Assembly: GCF_007692705.1 (NCBI RefSeq)
Contig: NZ_REBN01000161.1
Coordinates: 1 to 41,202 of the forward strand
Reading direction: 5' to 3'
DNA: 41,202 nucleotides
Source: Mongoliibacter sp.
GTDB taxonomy: Bacteria; Bacteroidota; Bacteroidia; Cytophagales; Cyclobacteriaceae
Shown: positions 15,336-23,876 of the stretch, piece by piece
Position numbering within the stretch: position 1 is the stretch's first letter
Layout of the letters: each line of letters starts with the position of its first letter
Position numbers and translations under genes: made by a program
Notes under the pieces: generated by a model
The model's input: the letters and a program-made list of their open reading frames with translations, nothing else
The model's database searches: none
What the model was told of the DNA's origin: nothing

Positions 15336-16646
15336 TTAAAGTGTATAACCGTTCTCGTAATTGTAGTGCATTTTCGACTGTGCTTCCCAGTCCTTAGGAA
15401 ATGTTTGTTTGTCAGGATCCCAATCCAGAGGTCTTCCCAATTCATTGGCAATATTTCCTATGGTACAGATGACACAGGTACTATGACCAACCTCTACGGG
15501 TACTATAGGGTCTTTTCTTTTAATGACGGAATCAATAAAATCCCAATAATGAGCTGAATATCCCAAGTTTGGCCTTTCCATAGTTGGATTAAGGGAAGGA
15601 TCTGAAGATTCAAAATTTCCTCTTGAGACCTTGATCCAGCCTTTATCGCCTATGAATTTCACTCCTTGCCTGCCTTCATCAAAGGGCCCAACAATCATGT
15701 CTGCGCCATTGGCATATTTGTAAGTTAGCGGGCTATTTTCTGTTCCGGGAATTACTTTTATAGGACCACTTCGATCCATGCCAAGGCCCCACTGCGCAAT
15801 ATCAAACATATGTGCTCCCCAATCAGTCATATATCCTCCGCCGGTTTCTCTAAACCAGCGCCAGGCACCCCAAAGTTTTTCATTTTCCTCCGGATCTAAA
15901 GAAATAGGGGGATTCAGTTGTTCATTGAAATGCATATGGGGTAAAGGGCCAAGCCAGGCTTTCCAATCCAAGCCACTTGGGATAGCTTGCTCTTCAAGGT
16001 CGTAGGGTTTGGGGTGTTCGGGTTGGCCTACATGCACCAATACCTGATTGATTTTGCCGATTTTACCTTTGAGTGCCATACGGGCTGCATGTTGGAAATT
16101 GAGATCAGAACGTTGCTGACTTCCCACTGCCAATACAGCTCCGTGACTTCGCACAGCTTTTATAAGTTCCTGCCCTTCTCGAATGGTAAGCGTAAGTGGT
16201 TTTTCGAGATATACGTCCTTACCTGCTTTGCAGGCATCAATGGCCATCAATGCATGCCAATGATCCGGTGAAGCAATGACTACGGCATCAATGTCCTCTC
16301 TTTTCAACAGTTCTTTGTAATCTGAGTAGACATCTACTTTCGAAGAATTTGATCCCAATTCTTTGCTTATCCTATCGAAGCGTTGTTTGAATCGCTCTCT
16401 TTTGATCTCATAAACATCAGCACAGGCTTTGACTTCTACACCCGGGATGCGCATCATGCCATTGAGAATTCCCATGGCCTGACGGCCAACCCCTATGAAG
16501 CCTAATCTTACCTGATGAATGTCTTCTGCAAAGAGTCTCTGAGGAAATGCCTCAGACCATCCTGGGAGAAAGGAAAATCCGGCTGCACCTAAAAGGGATG
16601 TTCCAAGAAATTTTCTTCTGGAAAAAGTAAACTTATTGTTTTTCAT
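15336..16646 (-). CDS. Tat-exported Gfo/Idh/MocA-family oxidoreductase
   Basis: This 436-residue protein starts with a twin-arginine signal (SRRKFLGTSLLGAAGFSFLP). An NAD(P)-binding Rossmann domain follows (RLGFIGVGRQAMG; DAVVIASPDHWHA; LEKPLTLTIREG), then the C-terminal alpha/beta domain with GGYMTDWGAHMFDIAQWGLG, typical of the Bacteroidota/Planctomycetota secreted subgroup. It should oxidise or reduce a sugar or cyclitol with a tightly bound cofactor. It leads a two-gene unit with the TIM-barrel protein and is divergent from the ribokinase unit across 189 bases, which hints at shared control. Substrate unknown. Confidence 0.9.
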   Translation of the reverse strand: MKNNKFTFSRRKFLGTSLLGAAGFSFLPGWSEAFPQRLFAEDIHQVRLGFIGVGRQAMGILNGMMRIPGVEVKACADVYEIKRERFKQRFDRISKELGSNSSKVDVYSDYKELLKREDIDAVVIASPDHWHALMAIDACKAGKDVYLEKPLTLTIREGQELIKAVRSHGAVLAVGSQQRSDLNFQHAARMALKGKIGKINQVLVHVGQPEHPKPYDLEEQAIPSGLDWKAWLGPLPHMHFNEQLNPPISLDPEENEKLWGAWRWFRETGGGYMTDWGAHMFDIAQWGLGMDRSGPIKVIPGTENSPLTYKYANGADMIVGPFDEGRQGVKFIGDKGWIKVSRGNFESSDPSLNPTMERPNLGYSAHYWDFIDSVIKRKDPIVPVEVGHSTCVICTIGNIANELGRPLDWDPDKQTFPKDWEAQSKMHYNYENGYTL

Positions 16647-16835
16647 GCTACAATGGGTTTAGGTTGATTCGCTCATCACTTACTTTAGCCTGAAATCATA
16701 TAATTATTTGCTAGTTAGAAATAAGCGCAGTATAATATTACTTTAAAAAGTGCTTTATTGAAAATTAAAAAACCTAAAAAGGCCAGAGCTTCAGCTACAG
16801 TTTGATAAAGGGCCTTAATCTTTATTTGTAAGGTA

Positions 16836-17744
16836 ATGCCAGATTCTCCCAAAATTCTTGTCATCGGAAGTGCCAATATGGACATGGTAATTCAGACCAG
16901 TCATTTCCCAAAACCGGGAGAAACAATCATGGGTGGAAATTTTTCTCTTATTCCTGGAGGAAAAGGGGCCAATCAGGCAGTGGCGGCAGCAAGGTTGGGT
17001 GGATCTGTATGTTTTATATCGCAATTGGGCACTGATGTTTTTGGAGAAACCAATCTGGAAAACTTCAAAAAAGAAGGCATTGACATTTCCCAAATCAGAC
17101 AAAACCCTCATCAACCTAGTGGTGTAGCTTTGATCACAGTTGATGGAAAAGGAGAAAACACAATTATTGTAGCACCAGGAGCCAATCATCATATCAGAGA
17201 AGAAGACATTCAGGCTGCAGAAAAACATTTTTTGGAGGCAGATGTCATTTTAATTCAGTTGGAAATCCCGCTGAGTGTGGTTTTGGCCTCTCTGCAAATG
17301 GCTAAAAAATTCGATAAAAAACTGATTCTCAACCCTGCTCCCGCAACAGACTTAGGGCCTGAATATTATGATGGTTTGTATATGCTTACTCCTAATGAAA
17401 CAGAGGCGGAATTGCTTACAGGCATCAAAATCATAGATGAGCGTTCAGCAAAAGCAGCCTCGGCTGTCCTTATTTCCAAAGGGGTATCAAATGTAATTCT
17501 AACAATGGGGGCTTCCGGCGCATATGTGTATTCTGAAAATTATCATGGCTTATTGCCCACTGAAAAAGTAAAAGCCATAGATACTACAGCCGCAGGGGAT
17601 ACCTTTAACGGTGCTTTGGCAGTTGCCTTAGGTCAAGGAAAAGGGATAAATGATGCAGTTCATTTTGCAATGCAGGCAGCTACCTTTTCTGTTCAAAGGC
17701 TAGGTGCCCAGTCTTCTATTCCCCATTTGAGAGAATTGAAATAA
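16836..17744 (+). CDS. rbsK: Ribokinase (PfkB family)
   Basis: This 302-residue cytosolic kinase fits ribokinase in length and motifs: the N-terminal NMDMVIQTSHFPKPGET, the PfkB signature GGKGANQAVAAARLGG at 41-56, and DTTAAGDTFNGAL with catalytic D255. It should make ribose 5-phosphate for the pentose phosphate pathway. Its place at the head of a unit with two nucleoside-hydrolase-like lipoproteins and a GRP permease supports ribose as substrate; deoxyribose or another pentose is possible. TTTATTTG just upstream is close to, but not, an exact -7 box. The 137-residue antisense frame is a shadow. Confidence 0.92.
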   Translation: MPDSPKILVIGSANMDMVIQTSHFPKPGETIMGGNFSLIPGGKGANQAVAAARLGGSVCFISQLGTDVFGETNLENFKKEGIDISQIRQNPHQPSGVALITVDGKGENTIIVAPGANHHIREEDIQAAEKHFLEADVILIQLEIPLSVVLASLQMAKKFDKKLILNPAPATDLGPEYYDGLYMLTPNETEAELLTGIKIIDERSAKAASAVLISKGVSNVILTMGASGAYVYSENYHGLLPTEKVKAIDTTAAGDTFNGALAVALGQGKGINDAVHFAMQAATFSVQRLGAQSSIPHLRELK

Positions 17745-17766
17745 GCTTCTATTTCCGACTAAAATC

Positions 17767-19206
17767 ATGAAAATCAGATTCGCTCTCTTCTATATTTCTA
17801 TATTCCTTAACTTCAATTCTCTCTCCTCAGGTTTTGCTCAAACCGAAAGGAAGACAGCAGTAAGTATTGAAGGTGAAAAATTCCATATTAATGGAAAACC
17901 AATCTTTGAGGGTAGAGTATGGAATACGGCAGAGGGTGAAGCATTTCCTATTGAAGGCCTTTTGTTTAATTCCAGAATGGTTCAGGGAGTTTTTGATGAC
18001 CTTAATAAGGATACTCGTGGGCAGTGGGCCTATCCTGATACCCAAGAATGGGATCCCGACCGCAACACAGATGAGTTTATCCAAGCCATGCCTGCCTGGT
18101 ATGCCCATGGCTTGATGGGTTTTACGCTGAATCTTCAGGGAGGGTGCCCTTTTGGTTATTGCAATAATTTTCCCTGGGACAATTCTGCATTCAATCCAGA
18201 CGGCTCTTTAAGGGATTCTTTTATGCATAGAACAGCACGGATCCTTGACCGTGCAGATGAATTGGGAATGGTGGTCATTTTGGGCCTTTTTTATTTTGGC
18301 GAAGACCAGAATTTAAAGGATGAAAGAGCGGTCAAAAACGCAGTCAGGAATGCTGTGACTTGGGTTTTGGAGAAAGGTTATTCCAATGTCATTATCGAAA
18401 TCAATAATGAGTGTTCTGTAGGAGCCTATGATCATGATATTCTCAAATGTGACAGGGTGCCCGAGTTGATCATGCTGGCCAAAGAACAAGAAAAGTATGG
18501 AAGGAGCTTATATGTATCCACTTCTTTGGCAGGAGGCCATGTGCCTACAGACAAAATCGTGGAAGCTTCAGACTTTATATTAATTCATGGCAATGGAGTT
18601 GATGATCCAAATAGGATAGCAGAGATCTCTGAAGAAATCCGCAGAAAAAATGTGTACAGTCCAAAGCCGTTGGTGAATAATGAAGATGATATTCCATGGA
18701 GAAATCCAAATCAAGGTTGGGAGGATCAAGGAAACAACTTTGCAGCAAGCGTCCGAAGCTATACTGGCTGGGGCTTTTTTGATTTTAGATTACCCGAAGA
18801 AAATGAGCTTTACAATCAGGGATACCAAAGTATTCCTGTCAACTGGCAGCTTTCTTCTGATCGTAAGAGGGATTTTTTCAAACTATTGGCAGAGATCACC
18901 GGAAGTGAAGGTACTCCCTATTTGGATTTGAAATTTTCAGAGAAAATCGGGGAATCCATCCAAGTGGAAATGGAAAATGTACCTGGTGCAATGGTCATCC
19001 AAAGCTTTGAAGTGATAATTAACAATCAGGTAGTGGCTACCTATTCAGAATTAACAAAAGAGTTATCCACAAAAAACCTGGAAAATGAATTCCTATCTTC
19101 AACCCATTGGATCAAGGTTAGACTTATATACATGACAAAAGGCCAGGAGGTAATGGTGGAATCTCCCTATTACAAAAACCCTTGGTGGCCCTATGGTGGA
19201 TTTTGA
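17767..19206 (+). CDS. Secreted glycosidase-like protein (clan GH-A-like TIM barrel)
   Basis: This 479-residue protein has a signal peptide (ends near FAQ, residue 25). Residues about 35-320 read like a clan-A beta-barrel glycosidase: FHINGKPIFEGR at the start, then IIEINNECS with candidate acid/base E215 after an Asn, and PLVNNEDD with candidate nucleophile E306. A C-terminal beta-rich region (about 385-470, PYLDLKFSEKIGESIQVEME) looks like an accessory domain. I do not recognise a defined GH family. It sits 22 bases after ribokinase and before two nucleoside-hydrolase-like lipoproteins. It may trim a ribose- or apiose-like residue from a larger glycoside, which is speculation. Confidence 0.6.
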   Translation: MKIRFALFYISIFLNFNSLSSGFAQTERKTAVSIEGEKFHINGKPIFEGRVWNTAEGEAFPIEGLLFNSRMVQGVFDDLNKDTRGQWAYPDTQEWDPDRNTDEFIQAMPAWYAHGLMGFTLNLQGGCPFGYCNNFPWDNSAFNPDGSLRDSFMHRTARILDRADELGMVVILGLFYFGEDQNLKDERAVKNAVRNAVTWVLEKGYSNVIIEINNECSVGAYDHDILKCDRVPELIMLAKEQEKYGRSLYVSTSLAGGHVPTDKIVEASDFILIHGNGVDDPNRIAEISEEIRRKNVYSPKPLVNNEDDIPWRNPNQGWEDQGNNFAASVRSYTGWGFFDFRLPEENELYNQGYQSIPVNWQLSSDRKRDFFKLLAEITGSEGTPYLDLKFSEKIGESIQVEMENVPGAMVIQSFEVIINNQVVATYSELTKELSTKNLENEFLSSTHWIKVRLIYMTKGQEVMVESPYYKNPWWPYGGF

Positions 19207-19303
19207 ATGAAATTCTTCATTTAAGTTCAACTTTCAAGATGTACCTATAATATTATCAATAAGCTCAGAAATGGCTTTGTAGAACAATTTAGACCAAAAT
19301 CAA

Positions 19304-20788
19304 ATGACCAAAAGCCTACCTTTTCTTCCTATCTTGATTTTATTCCTAATCGCTTGTGAATCTACGGATCAAAAGGGGAAGGTTTTGGAAAAAGAAAAAA
19401 TCCGAACAGTAATTCTGACGGATATGACCCATGACGATGGCAATTCTTTAATCAGGTATTTGTACTATGCTTCTTATTTTGATTTGGAAGCCATGGTAGT
19501 CACCAATCAGCTTCCTGACTTTAAACACGACGAAACGGGGCCTTGGGATAAGGCCATGTCTATTTTAAGTGCTTATAAAGACGAGTTACCTCAACTGCAC
19601 AAGCATGATCCGGATCTACCCGAATATGAAGATTTGATGGCAATAACCAAACAAGGACGAGGAGCATTGCCTATTGTTTGGCTAACCAATACATTGGAAT
19701 TTTCTGACAACATAGCAGAACGCTATGTGACAAGTTCGTGGGATTCTGTGTATTACCATGATTGGATTGGTGAAGGAATGACCCCTAATCAGGAACCTAA
19801 AGATTCTGAAGGCAGTGACTTTTTGGTAGAGATTTTCGAAAAGGATGATGAGCGGCATATTTTCGTACAAGCTTGGGGAGGAACCATCACCCTTGTGCAG
19901 GCAATGTATCGTTTTCGCGAAAAACACGGTGAAGAAAGATTCAGAGAACTGCTTCCAAAGATTCACTTGTTTGGAATACTTTTTCAGGACATCTCCTTCG
20001 AGTTTTTTGCGGATTTTGTAAAAATGCAGGAGGAAACCTGTGCAGACTTTGGAACGGCCATCCCCACCTATGGATATGAACCAGTTACATTGGGTTCAGT
20101 AATGTATGACAATGGACACTTTTGGCACTACGTATGGAGCAGGGATCCCAACTGGAAAAAGCCCGTAAGTCCTGCGGATGTTAATGGTCATGGACCCATG
20201 TCCGAGATTTATGACAATGGCGGTGAGGGAGACAGTCCTTCCTATTTTTACCTTTTGAGTTCAGTCTTTGGATTGAATGATCCGCTTGACCCCACTCAGG
20301 GAAGCTGGGGTAGTTTGTTTAAACCTATGGGAAGTAGTTTTCCTGAAAACTACTATGCTACCTGTGATGTAGCACAAGAGGAACTGAGCAGATGGGATAT
20401 GGCAGTTACAAACAGTTTTAAAAACCGTCTACTTTGGTCTGTGAAAGAGCCTGGAGAGGTTAACCGCGAGCCTGTAGCCGTAATCACTGACTATCCTTCG
20501 GATCAGATTATCAAACTATCTGTAGCACCGGGAGAGGAAGTCACCTTAGATGCCACTTCATCTTATGATCCAGATGAAGATGCTCTTTCCTTCAATTGGT
20601 TCAGGTATAATATGGCGGATAGCTATACGGGAAATTTCGAAATATCATCTCCCTCCCAGCCCATGCAAAAACTAATCATACCCAAGGATATTGGAAATTC
20701 AAGCATACACGTGATACTGGAAGTGGAAGATAATGGAACCCCTTCACTCACCACTTACAGAAGAGTAATTATAGAAGCACAAAAATAA
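19304..20788 (+). CDS. DUF1593-type nucleoside hydrolase-like lipoprotein
   Basis: This 494-residue lipoprotein has its lipid Cys at 18 (FLIACES). The N-terminal two thirds resemble the DUF1593 nucleoside-hydrolase-like fold, with TDMTHDDGNSLIRYL at 39-53 carrying the Asp cluster that binds calcium in true nucleoside hydrolases, and VQAWGGTITL around 190. The C-terminal 100 residues form an Ig-like domain (SVAPGEEVTLDATSSYDPDE...), as in related proteins annotated as cellulose-binding. It probably cleaves an N- or O-glycosidic bond of a pentose compound outside the cytosol. It follows the glycosidase by 97 bases and precedes the nucleoside hydrolase by 12. Confidence 0.8.
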   Translation: MTKSLPFLPILILFLIACESTDQKGKVLEKEKIRTVILTDMTHDDGNSLIRYLYYASYFDLEAMVVTNQLPDFKHDETGPWDKAMSILSAYKDELPQLHKHDPDLPEYEDLMAITKQGRGALPIVWLTNTLEFSDNIAERYVTSSWDSVYYHDWIGEGMTPNQEPKDSEGSDFLVEIFEKDDERHIFVQAWGGTITLVQAMYRFREKHGEERFRELLPKIHLFGILFQDISFEFFADFVKMQEETCADFGTAIPTYGYEPVTLGSVMYDNGHFWHYVWSRDPNWKKPVSPADVNGHGPMSEIYDNGGEGDSPSYFYLLSSVFGLNDPLDPTQGSWGSLFKPMGSSFPENYYATCDVAQEELSRWDMAVTNSFKNRLLWSVKEPGEVNREPVAVITDYPSDQIIKLSVAPGEEVTLDATSSYDPDEDALSFNWFRYNMADSYTGNFEISSPSQPMQKLIIPKDIGNSSIHVILEVEDNGTPSLTTYRRVIIEAQK

Positions 20789-20800
20789 ACCTAAAAGCAC

Positions 20801-21826
20801 ATGAAGAAGTACTATCTCTTACCGATTATCTGCATACTGTTGTTATGCTCCTGCCAGCAGGAGAATAAGGAAGCTAAACAATCTGAAGAAGAAGCAAAGC
20901 CAAAAATAAGGTTGATTTATGATACCGATGCCAACAATGAGCTGGATGACCAGTTTGCCCAGATGTATATACTGGTCAATGGCGAAACCTTTGACCTGGA
21001 AGGAATAACAGTCAATGCGACTTTTAATGGTGGCGACATAGATGAACAATACGAGGAAGCCAAGCGAATTCTTCAATTAGGTCAGCGATATGGGCAGATA
21101 CCTCTACTGAAAGGAGCAGATGGTTCATTTGCCAATATCAAAGAAACTATCAGTGACGCTGATTTTGACGGAAAAGCAGGAGTGGACTTTATTATTGAGC
21201 AAGCTAATCGGAGTCATGATCAGGAGTTGATACTGCTCGCTGTCGGTAAGCTGACCAATGTAGCATTGGCTTTAGAAAAAGACCCTAGCATTGCCCAAAA
21301 GATGAGGGTAGTTTGGTTGGGTTCCAACTATCCAAAACCAGGCGAATACAATCAAGATAACGATACGGTTTCCATGAATTATGTCTTGAATACTAACGTT
21401 CCATTTGAAATGGTGACGGTGCGTTATGGAGAGCCCAGCGGAACAGATGCCGTAAAGGTCACCCAATCCGAAATCAATGATCAAATGCCCGGCATGGGGC
21501 CTCAAATTGAAGACCCCATCACAGGCCGTCATGGAGGTGAGTATTATAATTTTGGAGACTATGCAGTCAGCCTTTTTCAGCATATAGATTATCATGGTGA
21601 CCCTCCCTCAAGAGCATTGTTTGACATGGTAGCTGCAGCAATTTTAAAAAACCCAAAATGGGGAGAAAAATCAGAAATCCCTGCACCGATTTTGATAGAC
21701 AACCAATGGGTGGAAAGACCAGATAATCCAAGAAAGATCTGGGTTTGGGAAAATTTCGATAGAGATGCCGTCATGCAGGACTTTTATCAGACGCTGGATA
21801 ATTACAAATTAGTAGACCCTAAATAA
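20801..21826 (+). CDS. Nucleoside hydrolase (IunH family) lipoprotein
   Basis: This 341-residue lipoprotein has its lipid Cys at 18 (LLLCSC). After a charged linker the nucleoside hydrolase signature appears as IYDTDANNELDDQFA, with D41, D43, D49 and D50, close to the DTDxxxDDxxA calcium and ribose site of IunH enzymes. These hydrolyse ribonucleosides to free base and ribose; most bacterial ones are cytosolic, so a lipid-anchored form points to work outside the inner membrane. It is followed eight bases later by a sugar permease gene, which fits release and import of ribose. Base preference cannot be read from sequence. Confidence 0.9.
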   Translation: MKKYYLLPIICILLLCSCQQENKEAKQSEEEAKPKIRLIYDTDANNELDDQFAQMYILVNGETFDLEGITVNATFNGGDIDEQYEEAKRILQLGQRYGQIPLLKGADGSFANIKETISDADFDGKAGVDFIIEQANRSHDQELILLAVGKLTNVALALEKDPSIAQKMRVVWLGSNYPKPGEYNQDNDTVSMNYVLNTNVPFEMVTVRYGEPSGTDAVKVTQSEINDQMPGMGPQIEDPITGRHGGEYYNFGDYAVSLFQHIDYHGDPPSRALFDMVAAAILKNPKWGEKSEIPAPILIDNQWVERPDNPRKIWVWENFDRDAVMQDFYQTLDNYKLVDPK

Positions 21827-21834
21827 GCCTTGTC

Positions 21835-22833
21835 ATGTATATCATAGAATCATATTCACTGGCTGTAGTTTTTTGTATCATTACGATGCTATGTTGGGGT
21901 TCTTGGGCAAATACCCAAAAACTTGCCGGGTCTTCTTGGAGATTTGAGCTTTTCTATTGGGATTATGTGATAGGAATCGTCCTTTTGTCCCTGGTATTTG
22001 GGCTGACACTTGGAAGCACAGGGGATGCAGGAAGGAGTTTTATGGAAGATCTTTTTCAGGCTGATTCCAAAAGCTATACCCTCGCATTTGTTGGAGGTGT
22101 CGTGTTCAACTTAGCCAATATTCTTATAGTGGCAGCGATTGCCTATGCTGGCATGTCTGTAGCTTTTCCGGTTGGAATCGGACTTGCTCTCGTATTGGGT
22201 GTGGTTGTCAATTATATTTCGGAAAAGCAGGGAGACCCCTTACTATTGTTTTTTGGGGTGGCTTTAGTTGTGATGGCGATCGTCATGGATGCCTTTGCCT
22301 ATAAAAAGCTGGCACAGAGTTCCCAAAAGAGTCCGAAGGTAGGTTTGATGTTGGCTTTGGCAGGAGGGTTTTTGATGTCCTTCTTTTACTTTTTTGTAGC
22401 CCAGTCTATGTCTTTGGATTTCAGCAATCCAGCAGGAGGAAAGTTCACCCCTTATGGGGCTGTATTCATATTTTCCATAGGAATACTATTCAGTAACTTC
22501 ATTTTCAATACCATATTGATGCGCAAACCCATAGAGGGAGGTCCACTAAAAGCGACAGACTATTTCAAAGGGGGGCTTGGGGTACACTTGGTAGGAATTC
22601 TTGGAGGGATAATCTGGTGTGTTGGGATGTCGTTTAGCATCATAGCAGCAGAAAAAGCCGGTCCTGCCATTTCATATGGACTTGGTCAGGGTGCAACTTT
22701 AGTAGCTGCATTTTGGGGGGTATTTATCTGGAGAGAATTTAAGACTGCACCCAAAAACACCAATTTCCTTTTGGGAGGAATGTTCCTCTTATTTATAATT
22801 GGGCTTTCCTTGATCGTGTATGCGGGTGTTTAA
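21835..22833 (+). CDS. GRP/RbsU-like sugar permease
   Basis: This 332-residue membrane protein has about ten hydrophobic segments and the glucose/ribose porter (GRP) layout of the drug/metabolite transporter superfamily: MLCWGSWANTQK near the N-terminus, AYAGMSVAFPVGIGLALVLG in the middle, and GPAISYGLGQGATLVAAFWG near the end. It should import a monosaccharide with protons; its genes' company (ribokinase, nucleoside hydrolases) suggests ribose. It is the last gene of the unit and ends tail to tail with the iron ABC unit, the two stop codons sharing TTAA at 22830-22833. Confidence 0.85.
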   Translation: MYIIESYSLAVVFCIITMLCWGSWANTQKLAGSSWRFELFYWDYVIGIVLLSLVFGLTLGSTGDAGRSFMEDLFQADSKSYTLAFVGGVVFNLANILIVAAIAYAGMSVAFPVGIGLALVLGVVVNYISEKQGDPLLLFFGVALVVMAIVMDAFAYKKLAQSSQKSPKVGLMLALAGGFLMSFFYFFVAQSMSLDFSNPAGGKFTPYGAVFIFSIGILFSNFIFNTILMRKPIEGGPLKATDYFKGGLGVHLVGILGGIIWCVGMSFSIIAAEKAGPAISYGLGQGATLVAAFWGVFIWREFKTAPKNTNFLLGGMFLLFIIGLSLIVYAGV

Positions 22834-23867
22834 AATGCGGCTTCCACATCGTATTTCCATAGGTAAAAAAAGGCCCTTTCCATTCCTTCAAATGACCGTC
22901 CGGGATTGGTCCGGATGGTTACCCTTTTGCCCTCTTCATCGGCTAATTTTACCATTTGATGGCTTCCAAAATAGGAAATTTTGACAATCCTACCGCTGAG
23001 TTGCTGCCCATCTCTCCGAACCACTTCCCCATGTTCAGGCCGGAATATCAGCCTGACTTTTTCTTTGTACTTTTTTGCTAGAGGATCAGTAATAAACCCA
23101 AAAGTGGTGTGAAAACCATCTTCTCTCGGCACAGCCATGATTTCATTTCTTTTACCGAAAAAATTGGCTACGTAAGGGTTGATAGGGGTTTCATAAAGGT
23201 TTTTTGGAATATCAATCTGCTGAAGGTATCCCTTGTGGAGGATGGCAATTCTATCTGCGGTAGATAGTGCATCCTTGGTGTCATGAGTCACAAAAATTGC
23301 GGTGACTCCTGTCTTTTTGATGATTTGACGAATTTCTTCCCGTACCTGATCTTTGAGCATGGCATCAAGATTACTGAAAGGCTCATCCATCAAGAGTATT
23401 TTTGGGTTGGGCGCGATTGCCCTAGCCAGTGCAACACGTTGCTGTTGTCCGCCAGAAAGTTGATGAGGATACTTTTCATAATCATCGGTGAGTCCTACAA
23501 GTTTAAGGGTATCTTTGGCTACCTGAAGCGGGTCACTCACGTTTTTTTTGAGGCCGAATTTCACATTTTCCAAAATGGTCAAGTGTGGAAATAAGGCATA
23601 GTCTTGAAAAACCATACCCACCTGTCTTTCATGTGCAGGTACTGACCTTTTGCCTTCTACTATCACCTGACCCATCAGGGAAATGCTTCCTGCATCGGGG
23701 TGCTCTAATCCTGCAATCAATCTCAGTACAGTGGTTTTGCCAGAGCCACTTTCACCGATAAGCGCTAGTATTTCTCCTTCTTCCACCTCGAAAGAAACAT
23801 CATTGACGGCAAAATCTTTTGCCTGTTGGTATTTTTTTGAAATTTGCTTGAGTGAAAGAATCCTCAT
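22830..23867 (-). CDS. fbpC: Ferric iron ABC transporter, ATP-binding protein
   Basis: This 345-residue ATPase has Walker A GESGSGKTT at 38-46, the signature LSGGQQQR at 137-144, Walker B LLMDEP at 158-163, and a C-terminal TOBE-like region (about 255-345). It pairs with the permease and binding protein encoded just upstream; the start is ATG, 10 bases after the permease stop. The TOBE part in FbpC relatives can sense iron. The family also includes sulfate, thiosulfate and spermidine ATPases, but the binding protein's tyrosines favour ferric iron. Confidence 0.9.
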   Translation of the reverse strand: MRILSLKQISKKYQQAKDFAVNDVSFEVEEGEILALIGESGSGKTTVLRLIAGLEHPDAGSISLMGQVIVEGKRSVPAHERQVGMVFQDYALFPHLTILENVKFGLKKNVSDPLQVAKDTLKLVGLTDDYEKYPHQLSGGQQQRVALARAIAPNPKILLMDEPFSNLDAMLKDQVREEIRQIIKKTGVTAIFVTHDTKDALSTADRIAILHKGYLQQIDIPKNLYETPINPYVANFFGKRNEIMAVPREDGFHTTFGFITDPLAKKYKEKVRLIFRPEHGEVVRRDGQQLSGRIVKISYFGSHQMVKLADEEGKRVTIRTNPGRSFEGMERAFFYLWKYDVEAAF

Positions 23868-23876
23868 CCTGTTTTT

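Noticed and set aside
16820-16833. TTTATTTG as the ribokinase -7 box
   Set aside because: It lacks the TA at the first two positions, and the distance to the ATG would leave almost no leader.
16815-17228. A 137-codon minus-strand frame opposite ribokinase
   Set aside because: Ribokinase motifs are intact on the plus strand and the antisense product is Cys/Phe-rich shadow sequence.
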